DNA of 64,000 nt from Gordonia otitidis NBRC 100426 (GTDB lineage: Bacteria; Actinomycetota; Actinomycetes; Mycobacteriales; Mycobacteriaceae): NCBI RefSeq assembly GCF_000248075.1, contig NZ_BAFB01000091.1:17773-81772 (forward strand). The letters run 5' to 3'. The notes beneath the pieces are model-generated. The model saw only the letters and a list, made by a program, of their open reading frames with translations, did no database searches and was not told where the DNA came from. The position numbers and the translations under genes were made by a program. Shown in pieces: positions 18,329 through 27,448 of this stretch. Position 1 is the stretch's first letter. Each line of letters starts with the position of its first letter.

Positions 18329-20713
18329 TCATCTCGGGTGGAGTCGGGGCGGAATCGGTAGACCGCAGCGCTGCAGCTCGTACTCCGGATTGCGTTGAAT
18401 CCGATAGTCGGTGAAGCCGAACGACTCGGAGAGATTCTTCTTGAATCTCTCGATCGACCAGGTGTCCTTGTACGACTCGATCCTGTCCACGGTCTGCTGA
18501 CAGGTGAGCGCCTCGCGCGCCTGGGCGACGACGTCCTCGTCGAGGAAGCCCGGCAGCACCGGCCACCTGGGATAGGCGCCGGCCTCCGCGACGACCCACT
18601 CCGCGGGGAGATTCTTGTCGTGTCCGATCCGGCCGTCCTCGAGACGCTCGGTGTGCGCGGCGATCGGGTACGCGAGGCCCATCTGATCGATCACTCGGAC
18701 ATCGAGCGGCGCGTTCATGCTCGTCATCCCCAGGTTGAGGAAGTACACGGTGGCCTTGCGCTTGTCCTGCGGAGTGTTGTCGGGCAGCTTGGCCACGTAC
18801 CACTCGTCGTAGTTGTTCGACGGGAGGATCACGCCACCCTGGGTCCTGTACTCGTCGATCCGCTCGACCATCGCCCGCATGCGCGGATAGTCGAGGTAAT
18901 CGGCAGCGGTGACAGGGTTCTCGTTGCCCATGTTGGTCACATAGAACCGACGTTCGTCGACGATCCCGCTGCGACCGATGTCGATGCCCGCGTTGGGCAG
19001 GACCTTCTCGTGGCAGACGATCGCCCAGACGAGTGTGGTGACCCACAGTGCGGCCATCACGACCGCGCCACCGAGTTGGACCCACGCCCGACGACGTCGG
19101 TCGCGATCTCGGGCGGCGTCGACGCCGCGGCCGACTGCTGCGCGCATGTCGGCGAGAGCGGGCACCGACAGCGGTACGACCATGACCGGCAGCAGAAGCG
19201 TGAACAGCGGCGTGAGGAGTACTCGGCCGTGCATGAAATCGCCGCCCTGGCGCAGCCAGTAGACGCCGACCACGAGCCCTCCGAGAACGACCGCGACCGT
19301 GACGGTCGTCGGGGTCTGGAGTCCACGGGACCATCCGGCCAAGCGCTCGCGGACGGTCGGGCGGCCGGTCGCATCAGCCGAACCGGTATTCGTGGCGACG
19401 TCGGCCTGTCGACGCCTGTTCGCCCGCACGCCGACGGTCACCAACACTCCCGCGAGGATCGCCATGATGACGGGAAGCACGAGCGTGTACGGCCCGAAGA
19501 GGTTACCGAGATAGATGAAGCCCTGATGCCACTTGGAGCCGCTCGCATCCTTTGCGACGGCAGGGTTCGGCACCAGCAGCGCGTAGTACCCCATCCGGAA
19601 TATCTGGTAGCCGACCGGCAGCACCGCGGCGCAGAGTGCGACGCCGACGCGCATCCGCCACGACAGCGGCGCCAGGAACACGAGCACGAGCGCGATGCCA
19701 CCGATCACGGTCAGTTCGGGACGGATCAGCGGGGCGAGCCCCGCCCAGAAGGCGAGGAACAGCGTTGCCGCCGTCCCTCGATACCTCGTGCCGGGACGCT
19801 CTGCGGTCTCGGCATGAGCAGCGCTGTCCGGCCGTCGTCGACTCCACGCGATCAGCAGGCACCACAGCACCGCGACCCAGAAGATGCAGAGTCCGTTCTC
19901 CAGACCACTCGTCGCGAAATCGCGAGCGGGCGGGATCGCGATGTACACGATCGCGCCGAGCGGCAACAGCAGCGTGATCCCGCTCGCGGCCGGACCACTG
20001 ATGCGGGGACCGAGTAGACGAGCCGTGCCGTACATCGCGATCGGGATCGCCGACACCGACAACACCAACGCCACCCAGAGCGCGACGTACTCCAGCTGAC
20101 CGTCGGTAACCCACGCCCAGAACCACAGCAGATACGTCCACGCCGTCGAGGTGTTGGCCTCGACACGCTCGCCCGCGTTGAACACCGGGCCGTTGCCTGC
20201 GAACAGATTGCGCAGGGTGCGCAGCACGATAAGACCGTCGTCGGCGATCCACCTGCGTTGCCAGGCACCGATGGCGAAGAAGGTCGTGACCGCGACGGCA
20301 CCGATCAGGAAGCTGATCGACGCGGTCCACTCGCGGGGGCCCCACGACGACAGAAATCGCCGACGGCCACCGCCCGGGGGCGGCCCGTCGCCGACAGCAC
20401 CCGGTCCCTCGTCGAGGGCACCGGATTCCGCGTCGAGGGCACCGGATTCCCCGGCCACGGCACCCGGTTTCGCGTCGAGGGCACCCGATTCGGCGCCGAC
20501 GGCATCGGATTCCCCGTCCAGGGCATCGATGATCATGGTGTCGTCCATGTCGACAGCACCGATGACCGTGGTGTCGTCCGTGCCGAGATCCCGCGCAGTT
20601 CTGTCGGCTGGGCGGATGCCGGCGACGTCGTGGTCGGTGATGTGTGCGGTGGGGATCTCGCGAAGTCTGTGCCTACCCGCGCGAGCGGGCTCGTCGCGAA
20701 CGTCAGACGGCAT
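18329..20713 (-). CDS. aftB: Arabinofuranosyltransferase AftB with repeat-bearing N-terminus
   Basis: AftB is a GT-C membrane glycosyltransferase that adds the terminal beta-1,2-arabinofuranose to arabinan, where mycolates are then attached, using decaprenyl-phosphoryl arabinose. The protein has about a dozen hydrophobic segments, the early periplasmic-loop acidic pair in ADDGLIVLRT, the GERVEANTSTAWTYLL segment, and a large C-terminal extracellular domain. I chose the ATG at 20713, which overlaps the end of ubiA by 11 bases; no better in-frame start exists before the repeat. This gives 794 residues, well above the 627 of M. tuberculosis AftB. The excess is an acidic cytoplasmic N-terminus with seven heptad-length repeats (ALDAESG type). 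Confidence 0.9.
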   Translation of the reverse strand: MPSDVRDEPARAGRHRLREIPTAHITDHDVAGIRPADRTARDLGTDDTTVIGAVDMDDTMIIDALDGESDAVGAESGALDAKPGAVAGESGALDAESGALDEGPGAVGDGPPPGGGRRRFLSSWGPREWTASISFLIGAVAVTTFFAIGAWQRRWIADDGLIVLRTLRNLFAGNGPVFNAGERVEANTSTAWTYLLWFWAWVTDGQLEYVALWVALVLSVSAIPIAMYGTARLLGPRISGPAASGITLLLPLGAIVYIAIPPARDFATSGLENGLCIFWVAVLWCLLIAWSRRRPDSAAHAETAERPGTRYRGTAATLFLAFWAGLAPLIRPELTVIGGIALVLVFLAPLSWRMRVGVALCAAVLPVGYQIFRMGYYALLVPNPAVAKDASGSKWHQGFIYLGNLFGPYTLVLPVIMAILAGVLVTVGVRANRRRQADVATNTGSADATGRPTVRERLAGWSRGLQTPTTVTVAVVLGGLVVGVYWLRQGGDFMHGRVLLTPLFTLLLPVMVVPLSVPALADMRAAVGRGVDAARDRDRRRRAWVQLGGAVVMAALWVTTLVWAIVCHEKVLPNAGIDIGRSGIVDERRFYVTNMGNENPVTAADYLDYPRMRAMVERIDEYRTQGGVILPSNNYDEWYVAKLPDNTPQDKRKATVYFLNLGMTSMNAPLDVRVIDQMGLAYPIAAHTERLEDGRIGHDKNLPAEWVVAEAGAYPRWPVLPGFLDEDVVAQAREALTCQQTVDRIESYKDTWSIERFKKNLSESFGFTDYRIQRNPEYELQRCGLPIPPRLHPR
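20389..20535. repeat. Seven 21-bp tandem repeats inside aftB
   Basis: Seven consecutive units of exactly 21 bases, for example 20410-20430 and 20431-20451 (CGTCGAGGGCACCGGATTCC plus one base), encode on the minus strand the seven-residue repeats ALDGESD, AVGAESG, ALDAKPG, AVAGESG, ALDAESG, ALDEGPG and AVGDGPP. The same unit family occurs at 29427-29510 and 30133-30300 outside genes. Confidence 0.85.
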
Positions 20714-21620
20714 AGACCGCGACACCCACGCAGACGATCCAGGCCAGAGCCAGGATCTGCAGAATGCGGTCGCCGAAGGCGATCTCTTCCGGCTCGCCGG
20801 CGGTACCGCCGTCCACGACCACTGCGTACCGCAGAATCGCGATGGTGAACGGAACCATCGAGATGGCATACCAGACGTTGGTGTCGTGTCCGGAATTCTT
20901 GTCGAATGCCCACAACCCGTAGAACGCGACGACGAGCGTTGCCGAGAGCGTCCACACAAAGCGCAGATAGCTGGTGGTGTAGTACTGCAGCGACTTCCGG
21001 ATCTTGGCGCCGGTGCGCTCGGCGAGCACCAGTTCGGCGTAGCGCTTGCCCGCAGCCATGAACAGCGATCCGAACGCCATGACCAGCAAGAACCACTGCG
21101 AGAGCTTGATGTCGGTCGCGGTACCACCGGCGATCGCGCGCAACAGGAAGCCCGACGAGACGATGCAGATGTCGATGACGGGCTGATTCTTGAGCCCGAA
21201 GCAGTAGCCGAGCTGAATCACCAGGTAGACGGCGATGACCACCGCGGTCTGCCAGTTCGCCGAGTACGCGATCAACAGCGACGCGATGCCGAGCACCACG
21301 GCCAGCACGTACGCCAGCTTGACCGGCACGACGCCTGCCGCGATCGGGCGGTACCGCTTGGTCGGGTGATTGCGATCGGAATCGACGTCGATGGCGTCGT
21401 TGATCAGATAGATGCACGACGCTGCGAGGCAGAAGGCCACGAAGGCGATCGCCGCGCGGCCGAGCACGTGGACGTCGGTGATGCTGCCCGCGGCCAGAGG
21501 TGCCGCGAGGACCAGGACGTTCTTGACCCACTGTCGCGGGCGCAGCGCCTTGATCAGCCCGTCGACCCGGTTCTTGGGTGGGCCGACCTTCTTGTCGTGC
21601 TCGATGGGCTCCTCGCTCAT
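20703..21620 (-). CDS. ubiA: Decaprenyl-phosphate phosphoribosyltransferase UbiA
   Basis: This UbiA-superfamily enzyme (DPPR synthase, Rv3806c type) transfers 5-phosphoribose from PRPP to decaprenyl phosphate, the first committed step to the arabinan donor. The 305-residue product is multi-helical and carries the Asp-rich prenyl-phosphate motif NDAIDVDSDRNHPTKRYRPI and the second charged segment AGKRYAELVLAERTGAKIRKS. I chose the ATG at 21620, which has GAGGAG five bases upstream and overlaps the PAP2 stop as ATGA, rather than the upstream ATG at 21647. It is translationally coupled to the PAP2 gene before it and overlaps aftB after it. Confidence 0.93.
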   Translation of the reverse strand: MSEEPIEHDKKVGPPKNRVDGLIKALRPRQWVKNVLVLAAPLAAGSITDVHVLGRAAIAFVAFCLAASCIYLINDAIDVDSDRNHPTKRYRPIAAGVVPVKLAYVLAVVLGIASLLIAYSANWQTAVVIAVYLVIQLGYCFGLKNQPVIDICIVSSGFLLRAIAGGTATDIKLSQWFLLVMAFGSLFMAAGKRYAELVLAERTGAKIRKSLQYYTTSYLRFVWTLSATLVVAFYGLWAFDKNSGHDTNVWYAISMVPFTIAILRYAVVVDGGTAGEPEEIAFGDRILQILALAWIVCVGVAVYAV

Positions 21621-22399
21621 GCCTCTCCTCGGTTCCTGATCACCCACGCGGCCGCTGTGCGTGCGGTCTGCCCGGGCAGGAGCGCAATCGCGCCGGCTCG
21701 GGCCGCCACACGCGCGGTGCGAGTGGCGCGCGGATGCCCGGCAACCGTTCGCGATGCACGCTCGAGAAGTGTGTCACCGCCGACGACGGCCCCCGCACCC
21801 AGTGCCCCGAGCGCAGCTCCCGCGGCGACATCGCTCGGGTAATGCACTCCGAGCACAAGTCGCGACGTGAGCATAGGTGGCACCAGAACCGCGGGTAGCA
21901 GGTAGGGCGGCAATCCGGCGGCCCGACCGATCAGGATCGCGGCGGCAGTGGTCGACGTCGCATGCGACGACGGGAAGCTCAGCTTGCTCGGCGTCGAGAC
22001 ACCGATACGAATCCTCGGATCGTGCGGGCGGGGCCTGCGGACGATGCGTTTGATGATCACCGACGCGGCGTGCGTTCCGAATGCGCCGACACCTGCCTCG
22101 ACCCAACGTCGCGTCGCGACCGAGTCACCACGACGGCGGGCCACAACGTAGCCGATTCCCGAGATCGCCAGCCAGCCGAGGGAGTGCTCGCCGAAATGCG
22201 AGAGAGCGCGTGCCGCGGGAAGTACTCCCGGTCGGTCGTAGAGCGCGTCCTGGATCGCGATCAACGCGTCGACCTCGCGACTGTCCAACGCGTCACGCTC
22301 GGCGACCTCACGATCACCTGGTGCAGCGCCGGTCGGTTCCCCCGTGCTGCTCGACTCCGCGCTACTGGCTTCGCCTGGGTCACTCAATTCCGAAGACAC
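21617..22399 (-). CDS. PAP2-family phosphatase (Rv3807c-like)
   Basis: This membrane phosphatase of 260 residues is placed like Rv3807c, proposed to dephosphorylate decaprenyl-phosphoryl 5-phosphoribose made by UbiA. It has the three acid phosphatase motifs: KRIVRRPRP, PSSHATSTTAA and GVHYPSDVAAG. The GTG start lies inside the 3' end of glfT2 (20-base overlap) with AAGGAG upstream, and the stop overlaps the ubiA start, so the three genes are coupled. The role is inferred from position and family. Confidence 0.9.
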   Translation of the reverse strand: MSSELSDPGEASSAESSSTGEPTGAAPGDREVAERDALDSREVDALIAIQDALYDRPGVLPAARALSHFGEHSLGWLAISGIGYVVARRRGDSVATRRWVEAGVGAFGTHAASVIIKRIVRRPRPHDPRIRIGVSTPSKLSFPSSHATSTTAAAILIGRAAGLPPYLLPAVLVPPMLTSRLVLGVHYPSDVAAGAALGALGAGAVVGGDTLLERASRTVAGHPRATRTARVAARAGAIALLPGQTARTAAAWVIRNRGEA

Positions 22400-24350
22400 C
22401 CGCCCAGCTCTCCTTACTGGTCAGTTCCTGGTGAGCGGCACGGTAGCGCTGTGCCATCTCGGGGAACCTCTCGTTGAGTTCGCGCACCAGCGCGGCCGAT
22501 TCGCGTGCGAGCGCGATCATCTTGTCGCGATCGCGTTGCCGATAGACCACTCCCCGGCCGTCCGCGGTGGTCACCGTGACGCCGTCGACTCGGCCCAGCG
22601 AGAACCAGCGGGCCTCGATGGGCGGGTAATTGGCTTGCGGCACCTCGTGATGACGAGGGTCGGCCGGGCGCAGGTTGTTGACCACCGACGCCGCGAGCGC
22701 CTTGAGCTTGCTCACCGGGTTGGTCGGCACGTTGACACCGAGATGCGTTGCCTCGCCGCTGGTTCGGGGCAGTTCGGTCGCCGAGGGCAACACGACCGCG
22801 TCGGGGTACTGCTTGCGCATCTCCGCGATCTTGGGGAGCGCGGTCGGCAGTAGGTCGCGGATGTGGTCGGGTCCGGCGAGGAAATCGCGGATCGCTTCGT
22901 TCTGAATCGCCACCGTCGAATATTCAAGGCTCAGAAGATGTTTTGCAGTCGCCTTGACCATCGACTGCAGAATGCCCTTGATCGGTCCGTCGTGGTGGAC
23001 GGCCGCGACCACCAGCCGATTGCGCAGATGGAAGTAGGCCTGCCAGTCAATGGCGTCGTCCTTGTCACTCCAGGCCATGTGCCAGATCGCGATACCCGGG
23101 ATGGTGGCGGTCGGATATCCGGCCTTGGCGGCGCGCAGCGCGTACTCCCAGTCGTCCCACTTGATGAACAACGGCATCGGCAGACCGATCTGCTCCGCGC
23201 ACTCGCGCGGGATCATGCACATCCACCAACCGTTGCCCTCGACGTCGATGCGTCGGTGCAGGTTCTTGGAGTTCTCCCGGTCGCGGAGAGGGTATCTCGC
23301 GAAATCGTGGTCGTAGTCGACGAACGGGGCGGCCGTCCACATGAACGTGTGGTGGTTGATCACCTCACCCATCGAATGCAGGTGACTGCGGTCCTGCAGA
23401 TTGAGCATCTGCCCGCCGACGAGCATGGGGGTCTTGGCAAATCGTGACATCGCCAGAGCGCGCAGGATGGAATCGGGCTCGATCGCGATGTCGTCGTCCA
23501 TGTACAGGATGTACGGGCTGTCGGTGAGCCGCAGCGCCTCGTACATGATGCGTGCGTAGCCACCGGAACCGCCGAGGTTTCCCTGGTCGAAGATGTGCAG
23601 CCGGTCGCCCAGTGCGGCGGCGGCCTCGTCGTAGCCCGGCTCGTCGACGACGTTGCGCGTACCCTGGTCGGGCATCAGCACCGCGTCGATCACCCCGTCC
23701 ACCAACGGATCCGACGTGAGCGCCGCGAGTGCATTGACCGCGTCGGTCGGCCGGTTGAAGGTCGGGATGCCGACGGTGACGCGCTTGGTCTCCGGGCCGG
23801 TCGCGGCCGCTACTGCCGAATACCAACCCGCCGAGACGATCTCGGTGTCGGTATCGGTGGTGACGTCGAACCAGATCCAGCCGCCGTCCTCGAATGGCCC
23901 CAGGTCGAGTTCGAATTCGAGGACGCCATAACCGTTTTCGTCGGTGAGCACCAGATCACCACCGATGCCGATGCGCGAGCCGTCGACCTTCGAGCGGTAC
24001 AGGTCGACGCGGCACGTACCACGGACCTCGACGCGCAGCACCACCGACTTCAGGACCGACCAGCGTCGCCAATACGACGCCGCGAACGCGTTGAAGTACG
24101 TCTCGAAGCTCACCTCGGACTCGGCGGCGAGCAGCACCGACGTCCGCGTCGGGGCGTGGGCGCGACGTGTGTTGTTGTCCGATTCCACCTGATAGAGCGA
24201 GCGCACGTCGATGGGCTCACCCGGACGCGGGAAGATCACCCGCTGCAGCAGTTCGACGGCCTTCGAGTCGGGTTCGGTCGGCGCCTGCGCCGTATCGGTC
24301 ACCGGGGTCGCGCCGCGCTCGGTCGTCTCGTTCGAAACAGTCACGCTCAT
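22380..24350 (-). CDS. glfT2: Galactofuranosyltransferase GlfT2
   Basis: GlfT2 is the processive GT-A transferase that polymerises the galactan of the wall from UDP-galactofuranose with alternating beta-1,5 and beta-1,6 links. The 656-residue length fits the family (637 in M. tuberculosis). Visible features are the N-terminal beta-sandwich part, the nucleotide-binding PTFNRP segment, the metal-binding YMDDDIAIEPD (about residue 283), and the acceptor-site WDDWEYALRAAKAGY (about residue 400) with its catalytic Asp. It starts on the base next to the stop of glf and overlaps the PAP2 gene, so it is part of one tight operon. Confidence 0.96.
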   Translation of the reverse strand: MSVTVSNETTERGATPVTDTAQAPTEPDSKAVELLQRVIFPRPGEPIDVRSLYQVESDNNTRRAHAPTRTSVLLAAESEVSFETYFNAFAASYWRRWSVLKSVVLRVEVRGTCRVDLYRSKVDGSRIGIGGDLVLTDENGYGVLEFELDLGPFEDGGWIWFDVTTDTDTEIVSAGWYSAVAAATGPETKRVTVGIPTFNRPTDAVNALAALTSDPLVDGVIDAVLMPDQGTRNVVDEPGYDEAAAALGDRLHIFDQGNLGGSGGYARIMYEALRLTDSPYILYMDDDIAIEPDSILRALAMSRFAKTPMLVGGQMLNLQDRSHLHSMGEVINHHTFMWTAAPFVDYDHDFARYPLRDRENSKNLHRRIDVEGNGWWMCMIPRECAEQIGLPMPLFIKWDDWEYALRAAKAGYPTATIPGIAIWHMAWSDKDDAIDWQAYFHLRNRLVVAAVHHDGPIKGILQSMVKATAKHLLSLEYSTVAIQNEAIRDFLAGPDHIRDLLPTALPKIAEMRKQYPDAVVLPSATELPRTSGEATHLGVNVPTNPVSKLKALAASVVNNLRPADPRHHEVPQANYPPIEARWFSLGRVDGVTVTTADGRGVVYRQRDRDKMIALARESAALVRELNERFPEMAQRYRAAHQELTSKESWAGVFGIE

Positions 24351-25571
<1,221 letters not shown>

Positions 25572-25737
25572 TCAGGGTAACGGACACAGCGACGAGCTCT
25601 TCGACACACGCGGGTCGTCGCGCCACGACCCTCGATGGGCATGCGGGACTGTGATCTGCAGCGACGGCCCGATCAAGGCTGGCCAAGGGCCGTATACTCC
25701 GAGTATTGGGCTGTAGAGATCGGCTCGCTGAATCTTG

Positions 25738-25775
25738 TGCAACGCCACCTGTACGACGACATTTGCAACGCCACC
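25738..25775. repeat. 12-bp direct repeats between glf and the PIG-L gene
   Basis: TGCAACGCCACC occurs at 25738-25749 and again at 25764-25775, 26 bases apart, each followed within a base by TGTACG; a third TGTACA lies just downstream. The pair lies within the 262-base divergent intergenic region (25566-25827) and could be a regulator site. No other structure was seen there. Confidence 0.45.
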
Positions 25776-25827
25776 GTGTACGTCCCTGTACAGCGAAGAT
25801 TGCGCAACTCCCGGCAGGAGTCCGCCA

Positions 25828-26679
25828 ATGACCCCACCCAGCGCCACCCCCGTCCCCGTCCCCATCCAGAACTCCGACGTCCCGATTCCCCCCAGGACGC
25901 CGATGACTCGCTTCTTCCCCGCACCGAGTTCGCGTACGGTTCCGACGTCGTTCGGCACCGCCGAGCCGGAGTGGCTGGCCTGGTTGTCCGGTCAGGCCTG
26001 GCCCGAGGTGATGTTCGACATCGATCGTCTGGTCGTCGTGGCCGCTCATCCCGACGATGAGATCCTCGGCGCCGGCGGCCTCGTACACGCTGCAGCGTCG
26101 CAGGGCATCGACGTGGTGACGATCTGTGTCTCCGACGGTCACGCCGCGCATCCGGGGTCCCCCGAGCAGTTGGCCAACCGCCGCCACCTCGAACTCGACA
26201 CCGCGTCGGTGCTGTTGGGCCTCGATCTCCCCCGGTGGGGCGGTCTGCATTCGGGAACGCTGGCACAGCACCCCGATTGCCTCGACGCGATGATCCGCGA
26301 CACCCTCGATGAGAGTCCCGGCGTCCGCAACGGCGTGCTGGCGGTGTGGGACCACGACGGGGAGGCCGATCACGAGGCTGTCGGTCGGTCCGCGATGCGA
26401 GTGGCCAAGCCCCGTGGACTCCAACTGTGGATGTATCCGATCTGGCTGTGGTACTGGGCTCACCCGGGCGACGAGACCATTCCCTGGCACCGAGTGCAGA
26501 CGGTCCCGGTCTCGTCGACCGTGATGGCCGTGAAGAATGCTGCGGCGCGATCGTTCGCCGACCAGAAGCGCCCACGCGGCCCGAGCGACAGTCCACAACC
26601 GGTCCTCGGCACCTCCATCACCTCTCACCTTCTGCGGGTACGGAGTATGTTTTCGGCTGAGGACCACTTCTCGAAGTGA
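25828..26679 (+). CDS. PIG-L/LmbE-family deacetylase
   Basis: This is a zinc-dependent N-acetylglucosaminyl deacetylase-family enzyme of about 283 residues. The metal-binding motif AHPDDEILGAGG is followed by ICVSDGHAAHPGS and WDHDGEADHEAVG, which supplies further ligands. Family members act on sugar conjugates such as GlcNAc-inositol in mycothiol synthesis or on secondary-metabolite sugars; this one lacks the context of either. I chose the ATG at 25828 with AGGAG upstream. An ATG at 25902 would remove a Pro-rich leader. It is divergent from glf. Substrate unknown. Confidence 0.85.
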   Translation: MTPPSATPVPVPIQNSDVPIPPRTPMTRFFPAPSSRTVPTSFGTAEPEWLAWLSGQAWPEVMFDIDRLVVVAAHPDDEILGAGGLVHAAASQGIDVVTICVSDGHAAHPGSPEQLANRRHLELDTASVLLGLDLPRWGGLHSGTLAQHPDCLDAMIRDTLDESPGVRNGVLAVWDHDGEADHEAVGRSAMRVAKPRGLQLWMYPIWLWYWAHPGDETIPWHRVQTVPVSSTVMAVKNAAARSFADQKRPRGPSDSPQPVLGTSITSHLLRVRSMFSAEDHFSK

Positions 26680-26703
26680 AGTGCGGCTGGAAGGAATGCG
26701 GCA

Positions 26704-27426
26704 TTGACTGACGTCACGTCCGAGGCGAGTTCGCAGACCACGTGGACGGGCTCCGACATCGCCCGAAAGAGTTCCGAGGTCGCTCGCCTCGTCGCGCAGT
26801 TGCAGACGGAGAGCAGTGACAGCGACATGTTGCTGCGCCTGTTCACGAAGGCTGCCGCCGAGACGATCGGCTCCGACTACGCGAGCGTCACACTCGTGTG
26901 CCGCGGTCAGGTGGAGACGCCGGTGATGATCGGTGAGATCGCGGCGGCGTCGGACGCGTTGCAGCAGGAACTCGGTGAGGGCCCCTGCCTCCGGTCGGCG
27001 ACCGACGACACGACGATCTGGATCGACGACATGCGTCACGAGGAGAGGTGGCCCAAGTTCTGCGCAGCGGCAGCCGACCTCGGCATCGGATCGATGGCCT
27101 GCTTCTGCCTGTACATCGCGGGCGAGGAGCGCGGTGCCCTCAACCTGCACAGCACCACCGCGAACGCGTTCGACGACGAAACGCGCGCGCTCGGACAGCT
27201 GTTCGCTGCTCATACCGCGACGGTGTTCTCCGCGGTTCGCGAGAAGGAGCAACTCCGGACCGCACTGAGCTCGCGTGACCTGATCGGCCAGGCAAAGGGA
27301 ATGCTGATGGAGCGCTACGGGCTCGGCGCCGATCAGGCGTTCAGCCTGCTCGCACGTCTGTCCCAGGACTCCAACACCAAGCTCGTCGACATCGCGCGCC
27401 AGGTCGTCGACGCCGGGCCCGAGTGA
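26704..27426 (+). CDS. GAF-ANTAR RNA-binding regulator
   Basis: This is a predicted antitermination regulator of 240 residues. A GAF sensor domain (about 35-175, including LLRLFTKAAAETIGSDYASVTLV, LGEGPCLRSA and SMACFCLYIAGEERGALNLHS) is followed by a C-terminal ANTAR domain (RDLIGQAKGMLMERYGLGADQAFSLLARLSQ) that binds paired RNA hairpins. The start is a TTG after GGAAGGA. An ATG eight bases upstream opens a three-codon frame that overlaps the start. Its RNA target is unknown, and the signal could be redox, light or a small ligand. Confidence 0.85.
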   Translation: MTDVTSEASSQTTWTGSDIARKSSEVARLVAQLQTESSDSDMLLRLFTKAAAETIGSDYASVTLVCRGQVETPVMIGEIAAASDALQQELGEGPCLRSATDDTTIWIDDMRHEERWPKFCAAAADLGIGSMACFCLYIAGEERGALNLHSTTANAFDDETRALGQLFAAHTATVFSAVREKEQLRTALSSRDLIGQAKGMLMERYGLGADQAFSLLARLSQDSNTKLVDIARQVVDAGPE

Positions 27427-27448
27427 CCCTCGCGCACACCCGCTGAGG

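Noticed and set aside
18276..19334. A 352-residue minus-strand frame overlapping aftB.
   Set aside because: It is Arg-rich and out of frame with the membrane protein that fits AftB.
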